Origin: an uncultured Clostridia bacterium
GTDB taxonomy: Bacteria; Bacillota; Clostridia; Oscillospirales; JAAYOS01
Assembly (NCBI GenBank): GCA_947593925.1
Contig: CANQDU010000002.1
Span: 186,001-250,000 of the forward strand
Length of the DNA: 64,000 bases
Direction of reading: 5' to 3'
In this document: one piece after another, positions 40,399 through 49,006 of the stretch
Layout of the letters: each line of letters opens with the position of its first letter
Position numbering within the stretch: the stretch's first letter is position 1
Program-made: the position numbers and the translations under genes
The notes under the pieces: generated by a model
Database searches by the model: none
Seen by the model: only the letters and a program-made list of their open reading frames with translations
Told to the model about the DNA's origin: nothing

Positions 40399-40875
40399 TC
40401 AGTCAAAATGAATGTGGCAGTAGCCGCCGGGGTTCTTTTCGAGGTATTTCTGGTGGTACTCCTCGGCGGGGTAGAAGTTCTCCAGCGGCTTCAGCTCCAC
40501 GGCAAGAGGCTTGTCATACCCGCGCGCGAGCTCGGAGAGCATACGCTCCGCCGTCTCCGCGTCCGAGGGGTCGGTGTAATATATGCCGGTGCGGTACTGT
40601 ATGCCGTAGTCCTCGCCTTGATGGTTCACGGCGGTGGGGTCTATAACGGCAAAGTATTTTCGGAGCAGAGTCTCAAGCGTGAGCCGCGACGGGTCGTATT
40701 TCACATATACGGTCTCGGCGTGGCCGGTGTGCTCGTGCTTAACCTGCTCGTAGGTGGGATTTGCCGTGGGGCCGTTCGCGTAGCCGACGGTCGTCTCAAG
40801 CACTCCGGGGATGAGGTCGAAGTACTTCTGGCAGCCCCAGAAGCACCCTCCGGCGAGGTATATTTCCTTTGTCAT
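40399..40875 (-). CDS. msrA: Peptide-methionine (S)-S-oxide reductase
   Basis: IYLAGGCFWGCQKYFDLIPGVLETTVGYANGPTANPTYEQV. Confidence 0.95.
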   Translation of the reverse strand: MTKEIYLAGGCFWGCQKYFDLIPGVLETTVGYANGPTANPTYEQVKHEHTGHAETVYVKYDPSRLTLETLLRKYFAVIDPTAVNHQGEDYGIQYRTGIYYTDPSDAETAERMLSELARGYDKPLAVELKPLENFYPAEEYHQKYLEKNPGGYCHIHFD

Positions 40876-40887
40876 ACCGTCACTTCC

Positions 40888-41346
40888 TTACCTGTTTTCG
40901 TCAGAAGTCAGCGCCTTTATCTCGCGCAGGAAGCTGTCCACGTCCTTGAACTGGCGGTAGACCGAGGCGAAGCGGACATACGCGACCTCGTCTATCTTTC
41001 TCAGCTCGCCGAGGACCATTTCGCCGATCTCCTGCGACGTAGCCTCGCGCACGAGGCTGTTCTGAAGGCTCTGCTCGATGTTGCTCACGGCGGCGTTCAG
41101 AACGTCCAGCGTCACGGAGCGCTTCTCAAAGGCGCGGAGCATAGCGTTTAGGACCTTCTCGCGCGAGAATGCCTCGCGCGAACCGTCCCGCTTTATGACG
41201 ATTATAGGCATGCTCTCCACTTTTTCGTATGTAGTGAAGCGCCTCGAGCATTCGAGACATTCGCGGCGGCGTCGGATGCTCCCGTCCTCGGTGGGTCGGG
41301 AATCGACGACCTTACTGTCGGTGTGACCGCAAAACGGACATTTCAT
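40888..41346 (-). CDS. nrdR: Transcriptional repressor NrdR
   Basis: [44 protein letters not shown]. Confidence 0.96.
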   Translation of the reverse strand: MKCPFCGHTDSKVVDSRPTEDGSIRRRRECLECSRRFTTYEKVESMPIIVIKRDGSREAFSREKVLNAMLRAFEKRSVTLDVLNAAVSNIEQSLQNSLVREATSQEIGEMVLGELRKIDEVAYVRFASVYRQFKDVDSFLREIKALTSDENR

Positions 41347-41432
41347 AGCAAAACCTCCAATATTCGGCGGTTTCAATACCGCAAAAGTTCTGATATAATG
41401 TTATCGGTACGGGAAAGGAGAGTGCGCTTTCA

Positions 41433-41669
41433 ATGAAAAACAAAAGAACATCCTCGGAGCTTGCCCTGTGGCTGGCGAAAAGGGGACTCCAATTTGCCTC
41501 ACTTGCGATGTTTATCGCTTACATATTTCTATTATACACCGAAACGGCAATTTTTCAAGCGGAATTTGCGCTTCGCCATGCCGCCTGCGAATTTTGCTCG
41601 GTGGGCTCGTCCGTCCTGCTCCTTGCGCTCCTCTCGGCGCTCATAGTGCAGGACAGGCTCGGTGAGTGA
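41433..41669 (+). CDS. Hypothetical small membrane protein
   Basis: 78 aa, hydrophobic segments, start codon after AAAGGAGAG. Confidence 0.5.
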   Translation: MKNKRTSSELALWLAKRGLQFASLAMFIAYIFLLYTETAIFQAEFALRHAACEFCSVGSSVLLLALLSALIVQDRLGE

Positions 41670-41673
41670 ACAC

Positions 41674-41726
41674 TTGAAGCCTCCCAAATTACATGGTATA
41701 ATGTTAGAAACGATTTTTGGGAGGCT
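41674..41726 (+). promoter_or_regulatory. Promoter embedded in an RBS-containing inverted repeat
   Basis: TTGAAG-17-TATAAT inside agcctcccaaa (41678-41688)...tttgggaggct (41716-41726); the right arm holds GGGAGG. Confidence 0.6.
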
Positions 41727-41732
41727 CGCCCG

Positions 41733-42437
41733 ATGAAGGTACGCTCACAGTCCGCCTTGCCGGCTATAATGATGGTGGTCGCGATATTTGCGGCCATCCT
41801 TTCCGCCGCGCGCGTCATACAGCTTTCGCGCTGGAACTCTCTCCTCCGCGAAGGATTTGAACCCTCCGGCGCGGTGTACGATCCCGCCTCGCCGGACGTC
41901 TTTGAGGGTGTGCCTTCGCCGGACTTTGCTGAGATCGAGGGCGGGGTCTTCACGCTTGAGAAAAGCCTCATCTACTACGACCGTCCGGGCGGCGCGGCGG
42001 TCCTCACGCTCGAGCCGGGAGAGTATTTCGCCGCAGGATCTTCCGAGGACGCCGAAAACGTCTACGGCGAGCGGAGCCTGCCCGTGTCGGACGGCTGGCG
42101 CTGTGTCCGGCCGTTCGTGAAGAGCGGGGAGGAGCCGGGAGAACGGCTCTATGTAAAGACGGCGGATCTGCTCCGCGCGATAGAGACCGTTCTTCCCGAG
42201 GGCGAGCCGGAGAACTGCGCCATCGGCGGTGAGAACGGCGCGGCGCGCGCCATGACTCCGGCGGAGCGGACGCTTCTCGCAAACGACATCGCGCTGTATG
42301 ACGCGGGAATATACTGCTCATCGGACCTTGAGGTCGGCATATTCGAGGCGCGCACGGTCTTTACCGGCGTCGCGGGACTTGCGCTGATATGCTGGTCGAT
42401 AGTTCTGTTCCGGTTTGGCGGACGGGAGAAGGAGTAG
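41733..42437 (+). CDS. Hypothetical membrane-anchored protein
   Basis: N- and C-terminal TM segments, central soluble domain; no family recognised. Confidence 0.65.
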   Translation: MKVRSQSALPAIMMVVAIFAAILSAARVIQLSRWNSLLREGFEPSGAVYDPASPDVFEGVPSPDFAEIEGGVFTLEKSLIYYDRPGGAAVLTLEPGEYFAAGSSEDAENVYGERSLPVSDGWRCVRPFVKSGEEPGERLYVKTADLLRAIETVLPEGEPENCAIGGENGAARAMTPAERTLLANDIALYDAGIYCSSDLEVGIFEARTVFTGVAGLALICWSIVLFRFGGREKE

Positions 42438-42441
42438 TGAC

Positions 42442-42900
42442 ATGAGTGAATTTGCAACCGTTCTAAGCGACGGAGAGATATACCTACGCCTTGACCGCAC
42501 CGTCGGCCGGGACGACGACATCGGACGCGTACCTGCGTTCATCTTCACCGTTTGCCGCTGCTCGGACGACGAGGAGGTGGGCGGCTGCGACCTGCGCGTG
42601 GGTCACAGCGGCAGGGACGCGTACTACTCGACCTACTACGGCGGCAACATCGGCTACCACATCGACCCGTCGTTTCGCGGGAACAGGTACGCCGCGAAAG
42701 CGTGTCTTCTGCTTTTCCGGCTCGCGAAGGAGAAGGGGATGGACAGAGTCTACATCACCTGCGACCCGTCAAACCCGGCTTCAAAACGCACCTGCGAGCT
42801 TGCGGGCTGCGAATTTGTCGAGCGCACGGATATCCCGTCCGATAACTCGATGTATGCGGAGGGAAAGCGCGAGGTGCTTGTTTTCCTCAAGCGGCTGTAA
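42442..42900 (+). CDS. GNAT family N-acetyltransferase
   Basis: NIGYHIDPSFRGNRYAAKACLLLFRLAKEKGMDRVYITCDPSNPASKRTCELAGCEFVE. Confidence 0.87.
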   Translation: MSEFATVLSDGEIYLRLDRTVGRDDDIGRVPAFIFTVCRCSDDEEVGGCDLRVGHSGRDAYYSTYYGGNIGYHIDPSFRGNRYAAKACLLLFRLAKEKGMDRVYITCDPSNPASKRTCELAGCEFVERTDIPSDNSMYAEGKREVLVFLKRL

Positions 42901-42918
42901 CGGGCCGAGGCAGAAGAT

Positions 42919-42956
42919 AAAGAGCTCACCGTGAAGATTTTCACGGTGAGCTCTTT
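42919..42956. terminator. Bidirectional intrinsic terminator
   Basis: aaagagctcaccgtgaa-gatt-ttcacggtgagctcttt, 17-bp stem. Confidence 0.8.
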
Positions 42957-43127
42957 TTAGAAATACCACTCGTCGTCGGTGGTATTTTTTTGTCCTTCGG
43001 CGTGTTTATCGGGCTCGCTCGGGACATAATGGATACAGTCGCTTCCGCCGATGCCCGGCGGCGCGGCCATCGAAAGCGTGCAGATGCCGTCCTGCTGGTA
43101 GACGCACTTGTTTGAACACTCTATCAC
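42957..43127 (-). CDS. Small Cys-rich protein (DUF1540-like)
   Basis: VIECSNKCVYQQDGICTLSMAAPPGIGGSDCIHY; four Cys; GTG start at 43127. Confidence 0.6.
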   Translation of the reverse strand: MIECSNKCVYQQDGICTLSMAAPPGIGGSDCIHYVPSEPDKHAEGQKNTTDDEWYF

Positions 43128-43201
43128 CGTTCCCACCCCCTTAAAGCCGTGATTAGCTTGCCTCACGGCGCTGAAAAAATTCCTGTGAGTTTGGAGAAGT
43201 T

Positions 43202-44161
43202 ATGAAAAAGAGCGCTCTTTTTATTCCGGTCGCGGCCGCTGCCGCCGCCATGTTCCTTTTTTCTTCGATTTCGGGGGAGCCGGAGCCGATACGGGTAACG
43301 ACGACCGAAGCGGTGACGACGTCCCGCCTGATAAGCGTATCCGGCGACGGCGCTCTCGAGGCGTACCGCGTCCGCAGGCTCGGCGTCCGCGGCTATGCGG
43401 AGGCGGAGCGGATATACTTAAACGTCGGCGACGATGTGGCGGAGGGTCAGGTGATAATGACGCTTCGGCCGGCGGACGAGCCGGCCTCCGCTTTGGAGGA
43501 GCTTGTCTCGGAGGCGGACGTCGCGTCGCTTTTCGACGGCGGCGCGACGGAAAGCTCCGTCTTTGCCGACGCCCTTGCCGAGCGGGAGCTTGTAAGCCCG
43601 TTTGACGGCGTTCTCACGCGGCTCTCCGTGGCGGAAGGCGAGCAGGCGTCTCCGTTCGAGGCGATAGCCGAGGTGAGCGACGTCAGCCGGATACGTGCGA
43701 GGGTTCGCCTCGGCGAGGAGAATACGAGGCTCGTCGAGGTAGGAATGCCCGCCTCGGTGACAAGCGGCGGCGTGAAATACGACGCCGTGGTAATAGAAGT
43801 CTCGCCGGTCGTGCGCGGCTCGGGCGGCATCACCGGCACGTCCGCGCGGTACTGCGAAGCCGTGCTTGAGCTGTATTCGCCGGACGGCGCCGTTCCCGGA
43901 GCCTCCGCCTCCGCCGTGATATACGCGGAGCGGCGAACGGGGATGCTGCTTCTTCCGTTTGAAGCGATCGGACAGGACAAGAACGACCTCGAGTACGTCT
44001 ACGTCCTCGAGGACGGCGCGGCGCGGCTCTGCTATGTGACCTCCGGCGAGGAGTTCGGCGCGCAGGTGGAGATACTCTCCGGCGTCGCGCCGGGCGAGAC
44101 GGTAATAGTCAGCGCGGAGGGCGAGCTGTATAACGACGCGCCGGTGGAGGCGGAAGAATGA
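43202..44161 (+). CDS. Efflux periplasmic adaptor subunit (HlyD/MacA-like)
   Basis: N-terminal TM; LVSPFDGVLTRLSVAEGEQASPFEAIAEVSDVSRIRARVRLGEENTRLVEVGMPASVTSGG. Confidence 0.82.
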   Translation: MKKSALFIPVAAAAAAMFLFSSISGEPEPIRVTTTEAVTTSRLISVSGDGALEAYRVRRLGVRGYAEAERIYLNVGDDVAEGQVIMTLRPADEPASALEELVSEADVASLFDGGATESSVFADALAERELVSPFDGVLTRLSVAEGEQASPFEAIAEVSDVSRIRARVRLGEENTRLVEVGMPASVTSGGVKYDAVVIEVSPVVRGSGGITGTSARYCEAVLELYSPDGAVPGASASAVIYAERRTGMLLLPFEAIGQDKNDLEYVYVLEDGAARLCYVTSGEEFGAQVEILSGVAPGETVIVSAEGELYNDAPVEAEE

Positions 44162-45345
44162 AGGCGCGCGACATACTCCGCTTCTCGCTTCTCAACGCCT
44201 TTCGCGGAAGGCTCCGGACGGCGCTCACAGTATTTGCCGCCGCCGTGAGCGTCGCGGCGACGATACTGGTGTTTGCAGTGGGGATGTTCGCGCGGAACGC
44301 CGTCTCCGAACAGCTCGACGCGCTCGGGATAAGCGGCGTCAGCGTCTATCCTAAGAAGGTCGCGGCGGACGGCGGCCTTCGTCTCGACCCGTCCGACGCC
44401 GTCACGGTAATGAAAGAGGTCGAGGGGGTAGACAACGCCCTCGCCGTCGTGATAAGATATGGTTCGTACACGATGAAGAACTGGCAGGGGAACGCCGTTA
44501 TATTCGGCACCGGCGCGGGGCTCGGCGACCTGCTTGACGTCGAGCTGCTCTACGGACGGTTCTGCGACGAAAGCGACCTGCGCGGAAGCGCAAACGTCGT
44601 CGTAGTTGACGAGGAATTTGCGGAGACGGTCTACGGACGCGCAAACATCGTCGGGAAAACGATGAGGCTCACGGCGGGTTCGTCGCGGGAGTTTACGGTC
44701 GTTGGCGTGATAAGCTCGCAGAGCGGCGGCATGCTGCCGCTGCTCGGTGACGCGCTTCCGCACTTTTTCTACGTCCCGATAAGCACGCTCTCGGGAATGT
44801 GCGGCAAGGACGGCGCAGATCAGCTGCTCATAGGCTCCGACGATCCTGCGGCGGTCGAAAATGTGATAGCGCTTCTCGAGCGCGTCCACGCCGCGCCAAA
44901 CTCTCTCAGAAGTGAGGACATCAGCGGGCTCCGCGAGGATATAAACGGCGTCACGCGGAGCGTCGGACTGTTTATCACTGCCGTCGGCGGGATCTCCGTG
45001 CTTATCGCGGGCATCGGCATCATGAACACCATGCTCTCGACGGCGGCCGAGCGGCGCAGAGAGGTCGGCATTTACATGTCGCTCGGCGCGAGGCGGCGCG
45101 ACATAGTTCTCGGGTTTATCGTTGAGGCCGGCGTCATTTCGACGCTCGGCGCGGCGGTCGGAGCCGCCGCCGCATACGCCGCGCTGTATGTTGCGGGAAG
45201 GATATTCTCGCTCGACCTTACGCCGAAACCGCTGTATATTGCGGCGGCTGTGACCGCGGCGGCGTGCTGTGGGGCGCTGTTCGGCGTCCTTCCGGCGGTA
45301 AGAGCGTCCAAAATAGACCCGATAGAGGCTTTGCGGGAGATATAA
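44158..45345 (+). CDS. ABC transporter permease (MacB/FtsX-like)
   Basis: MacB_PCD N-term and FtsX C-term: GGISVLIAGIGIMNTMLSTAAERRREVGIYMSLGARRRDIVLGFIVEA. Confidence 0.9.
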   Translation: MKARDILRFSLLNAFRGRLRTALTVFAAAVSVAATILVFAVGMFARNAVSEQLDALGISGVSVYPKKVAADGGLRLDPSDAVTVMKEVEGVDNALAVVIRYGSYTMKNWQGNAVIFGTGAGLGDLLDVELLYGRFCDESDLRGSANVVVVDEEFAETVYGRANIVGKTMRLTAGSSREFTVVGVISSQSGGMLPLLGDALPHFFYVPISTLSGMCGKDGADQLLIGSDDPAAVENVIALLERVHAAPNSLRSEDISGLREDINGVTRSVGLFITAVGGISVLIAGIGIMNTMLSTAAERRREVGIYMSLGARRRDIVLGFIVEAGVISTLGAAVGAAAAYAALYVAGRIFSLDLTPKPLYIAAAVTAAACCGALFGVLPAVRASKIDPIEALREI

Positions 45346-45347
45346 AT

Positions 45348-46106
45348 ATGTTGAAATTTGTGAAAGAACCGAATATTCCCGACGAAAAAGTTACCCATGT
45401 GCTGCTCGGAGAAAGATACGCCGATAAGCTCGCCCCGGCGATCAAACGCCTCGGCGTCACCGTTGTGACGCTCGGGGCGGGGAGAGGTCTTGACGAAAGA
45501 GTGGCGTATCACGCCGACATGACGGCGCACCATCTGGGCGAAAACCGGTGGATAATGCTTAAATCTGTTCGAAAAGAAGCTGAAAAGCTGGGAAATATCG
45601 AGATAATAGACCCAAATATCGAGCTTTCGCCGCAGTATCCGAATGACGTCGCGCTGAACGTGCTGCGCCTCGGCGGATATGCCTACGGAAAGCGTTCCGC
45701 AGTGTGTTCGGCCCTTCTCGAACATTTGTACCATAGGGGAGTCGAGTTTATCGACGTCCGGCAGGGGTACGCCAAGTGCTCTGTGTGCGTCGTAAGTCGG
45801 CGCGCCGCCATCACGGCGGACGCGGGACTGGCGTCCGCGCTCGAGGCTCACGGCGTCGACGTACTGCGGATAAGCCCGGGACATATACGTCTCGACGGCT
45901 ACGACAGCGGATTTATCGGCGGCGCGTCCGGTTTGCTCGCGCCGGACGTTCTGGCGTTCACCGGACGGCTCGACGGTCATCCGGACGCCGGCAGGATACA
46001 TAGCTTCCTTGAGCGGCACGGCGTGCGCCCGCTGGAGCTGACGGAAAAGCCGCTGTATGACGTAGGCTCCGTTTTGCCGCTCGCCGTTGGCTCCAGCCCG
46101 AGATAG
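45348..46106 (+). CDS. DUF6873-like GME-fold protein
   Basis: HLGENRWIMLKS..., DVALNVLRLGGYAYGK..., QGYAKCSVCVVSRRAAITADAGLASALEAHGVDVLRISPGHIRLDGYDSGFIGGASG. Confidence 0.7.
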   Translation: MLKFVKEPNIPDEKVTHVLLGERYADKLAPAIKRLGVTVVTLGAGRGLDERVAYHADMTAHHLGENRWIMLKSVRKEAEKLGNIEIIDPNIELSPQYPNDVALNVLRLGGYAYGKRSAVCSALLEHLYHRGVEFIDVRQGYAKCSVCVVSRRAAITADAGLASALEAHGVDVLRISPGHIRLDGYDSGFIGGASGLLAPDVLAFTGRLDGHPDAGRIHSFLERHGVRPLELTEKPLYDVGSVLPLAVGSSPR

Positions 46107-46446
46107 AAACGGCGCGGTCGGACGGCAGCGCAAATAATCGACGGCCGAACAGACCGCAGATAGTCGGAAGTGATGAACTTAAAGGTCATTGAGAGATACA
46201 GCGACACGGGTCGTCGAAATACGCGGCGCGGCAAATTCGAAAGCTCCTTATAAATATAGTGCCGTGATGCAGCTCACACGGAACACGCCTCGGACGGTTG
46301 GAAATAGTCCGTGAGATTGATATACTCCGAGCGAGGTTCGATATACCCTAAGAGACTCCGAGAGACCCCGAGAGGGGTTTGAGAGGGCTTTCGACGCTGC
46401 AAAAGCGGTTTTACCCTCCTCTCAATTCAACAAAATTTTTATTTTG

Positions 46447-46475
46447 TTGACAAATGTGTTTTTGTGTGCTAGACT
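46447..46475 (+). promoter_or_regulatory. Sigma-A type promoter for tyrosine recombinase
   Basis: TTGACA-17-TAGACT; -35 overlaps inverted repeat caacaaaat-tttt-attttgttg (46428-46449). Confidence 0.65.
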
Positions 46476-46544
46476 GTATATGTAAGCAAGCGGCCTCTCC
46501 CCTCGGCCTGTGCCGACGGGAAAACCGCCAAAGGAGGTCAAACT

Positions 46545-47579
46545 ATGGACTACCGCAAGGAAGCGTCGCCGCTTATACGCGACTTTCTTACATATCACGA
46601 GACGATACGCGGACACTCGAAGCTCACCGTCAACGAATACTTTCTCGACCTGCGCACATTCTTCCGATACCTGAAGCTCTCGCGCGGGCTCGTCCCCGAG
46701 GATACTCTGTTTGAGAATATCCCCGTTGACGACGTGGATCTTCCGCTCGCGGCGTCGGTAACGCTCGCGGACGTCTACGGCTTTATGAGCTACCTCAGCC
46801 GCGACCGCGAGCGCCGTCACAACTCGCCCGAGTCCGGCTCCGGGCTGAACGCGGTTAGCCGCTCGCGCAAGATATCGTCTCTGCGCTCGTTTTACAAGTA
46901 TCTGACGGTGAAGGCTCAGCTCCTCGAGGAAAATCCCATTCAGGGATTGGACTCCCCGAAGCTTAAGCAGTCCCTCCCCCGCTATCTGACGGTCGATGAG
47001 AGCCTTGCGCTTCTGAACGCCGTAGACGGCGAAAATCGCGAGCGCGACTACTGCATCCTCGTCATATTCCTCAACTGCGGGCTGCGTATATCAGAGCTTG
47101 TGGGGCTGAATGTCTCGGACATCAACGGCGACACGCTCCGCGTGCTCGGCAAGGGCAACAAGGAGCGCACGGTCTATCTCAACGACGCCTGCGTGGACGC
47201 CATAAACGACTGGCTCGCCGTCCGCTCCGGCATAACGCTCGAGGGACCGCACCGCGCCGCTCTGTTCGTGTCCGCGCGGCGTCACCGCCGCGTCTCCACC
47301 GACGCGGTACACGCCATGGTCAAGCGCACTCTGCTGAAGGCCGGGCTCGACGCATCCAAGTACTCCTCGCACAAGCTCCGCCACACGGCGGCGACGCTGA
47401 TGCACCGCAACGGCGTCGATGTTCGTACGCTTCAGGAGGTGCTCGGCCACGAGAACCTCAACACGACGCAGATATACACCCACGTCGCAAGTGAGGACCT
47501 TCGCTACGCGGCGGACGCAAACCCACTCGCCAATGTGAAGCGCCGCGCGTCCGCGCCGAAAGACGGCGAAGAAGACTAA
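46545..47579 (+). CDS. Tyrosine recombinase (XerC/D-like)
   Basis: LNCGLRISELVGLNVSDI, SSHKLRHTAATLMHRNGVDVRTLQEVLGHENLNTTQIYTHV. Confidence 0.92.
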   Translation: MDYRKEASPLIRDFLTYHETIRGHSKLTVNEYFLDLRTFFRYLKLSRGLVPEDTLFENIPVDDVDLPLAASVTLADVYGFMSYLSRDRERRHNSPESGSGLNAVSRSRKISSLRSFYKYLTVKAQLLEENPIQGLDSPKLKQSLPRYLTVDESLALLNAVDGENRERDYCILVIFLNCGLRISELVGLNVSDINGDTLRVLGKGNKERTVYLNDACVDAINDWLAVRSGITLEGPHRAALFVSARRHRRVSTDAVHAMVKRTLLKAGLDASKYSSHKLRHTAATLMHRNGVDVRTLQEVLGHENLNTTQIYTHVASEDLRYAADANPLANVKRRASAPKDGEED

Positions 47580-47606
47580 AAAAGAAGCGATTTCAAACGG
47601 AACTTC

Positions 47607-48425
47607 TTATTCTATGAAAAAACTGCCTTTATGACTGTCAGCTATAATTCTGACAACAACTTTTCCGGATACGGCTACATCAAAAGATTCCGTTCCTATA
47701 TCGTGCTCATCAAAAATGACATTCCCATCCGCATCCTGTATTTCAATGGAGATCGTCCCGCTGTCGGTCGTTACATCAATATGGAGCATATCCGTCTTTG
47801 GGTGAATGTTTTTCTTCATGGTTCCGTCAAGAGAGCTATATCTGCCTGTCCATCTGCTATACCCTTCGCTGCCGACATAACCGATCCTTATTGCACTTCT
47901 GCCGCTTTCAATGCCCAAAGTTCTTGTCAAGAAAATACTGGCAAAGGATATTAATATAACACTAAGGATGGTAACGATAGAAAAGATCCAGGGTTTGCGA
48001 ACCGTCTTTTTGTATTCTCGGATGTCCTCGTCGGTAGTGTGCAATTCAAACGGTTTTCCGTCGTTTTCCTTTTCTACGATGAGAAGCTCCTTGTTGTAAG
48101 AGCCTCCGGTCGTTGCGATTTTACCGCCGTTTTTCGCCCACGGGCGAAAAACGGCTTTTCCCACGGAATAATCAAGATTTAAATTCTTAAATAACACACG
48201 ATAGCCGAAATCCTCCAAAAAAGACGCATATTCTGTGGCACTTTGTTTCGATTTTTCTCCGACAAATTCTACCGCGTAGCGATATTTCCCCGGTTCGCAA
48301 TCCGTAAACTCATACCATGCCCTGCCTGTACGAACAAGACGGCAGCCTTTATCCGCCATTTTATTCAGCCAGTTTTCCTGCCTTTTCAGGAAGCCCCAAA
48401 AGAAACGATAATATTTTTTACTCAT
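47607..48425 (-). CDS. DUF2812 domain-containing membrane protein
   Basis: FFWGFLKRQENWLNKMADKGCRLVRTGRAWYEFTDCEPGKYRYAVEF; adjacent PadR regulator. Confidence 0.85.
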   Translation of the reverse strand: MSKKYYRFFWGFLKRQENWLNKMADKGCRLVRTGRAWYEFTDCEPGKYRYAVEFVGEKSKQSATEYASFLEDFGYRVLFKNLNLDYSVGKAVFRPWAKNGGKIATTGGSYNKELLIVEKENDGKPFELHTTDEDIREYKKTVRKPWIFSIVTILSVILISFASIFLTRTLGIESGRSAIRIGYVGSEGYSRWTGRYSSLDGTMKKNIHPKTDMLHIDVTTDSGTISIEIQDADGNVIFDEHDIGTESFDVAVSGKVVVRIIADSHKGSFFIE

Positions 48426-48744
48426 ATTTTTCTCCCATAATATCCTCGGCGATTTTGACCAGTTCTTTTAGTCGAAGGATTTCTTTATTGCAGATTTCTT
48501 TTCCCGCGTCTGTGATGAGATATTCTTTTTTTCGTCCGCCTGCATTGCCGCACGGTATGATCCACCCCTTCTCTTCCAGAGATGTGAGCGCACCATACAG
48601 TGTTCCTGCCCCAAGCGCCAACCGACCGTTCGTTTTTTCTTCAATAAACTGCATGATCGCATATCCATGCCTCGGCCGATAAACCGAAAGCAAAACAAAA
48701 AATGTTACTTCAGTCAGTGCGCCGCCCTTTATATTGTCACGCAA
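48418..48744 (-). CDS. PadR family transcriptional regulator
   Basis: HGYAIMQFIEEKTNGRLALGAGTLYGALTSLEEKGWI. Confidence 0.92.
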   Translation of the reverse strand: MRDNIKGGALTEVTFFVLLSVYRPRHGYAIMQFIEEKTNGRLALGAGTLYGALTSLEEKGWIIPCGNAGGRKKEYLITDAGKEICNKEILRLKELVKIAEDIMGEKYE

Positions 48745-48761
48745 TTCTACGCCTCCTTTGC

Positions 48762-48806
48762 TACGGTTACCGTAATAAATATATCACTAACCGTAATATG
48801 TGTCAA
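48762..48806 (-). promoter_or_regulatory. padR promoter with two operator-like sites
   Basis: Minus strand TTGACA-17-TATATT; palindrome tacggttaccgta (48762-48774) and related ccgtaat site, TTACCGTAATA (48767-48777) / TAACCGTAATA (48788-48798), 21 bp apart. Confidence 0.6.
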
Positions 48807-49006
48807 GAGGATATTGAAAAATCACTCATTGTTCAACCCCTTCAACTGTACCGCCATCTTTATGAACAATAAAGAACGGCAACACAGAAAGCAAAATGCT
48901 TTCTGTGTTGCCGTTTATCTTTACTGGCGCCGATTTGATAGTATTTGAATTACTTTCTTAGGCATCGGCGGGAAAAGTTTCCCGCCTGTTTTTGTAATCA
49001 ACCGCT

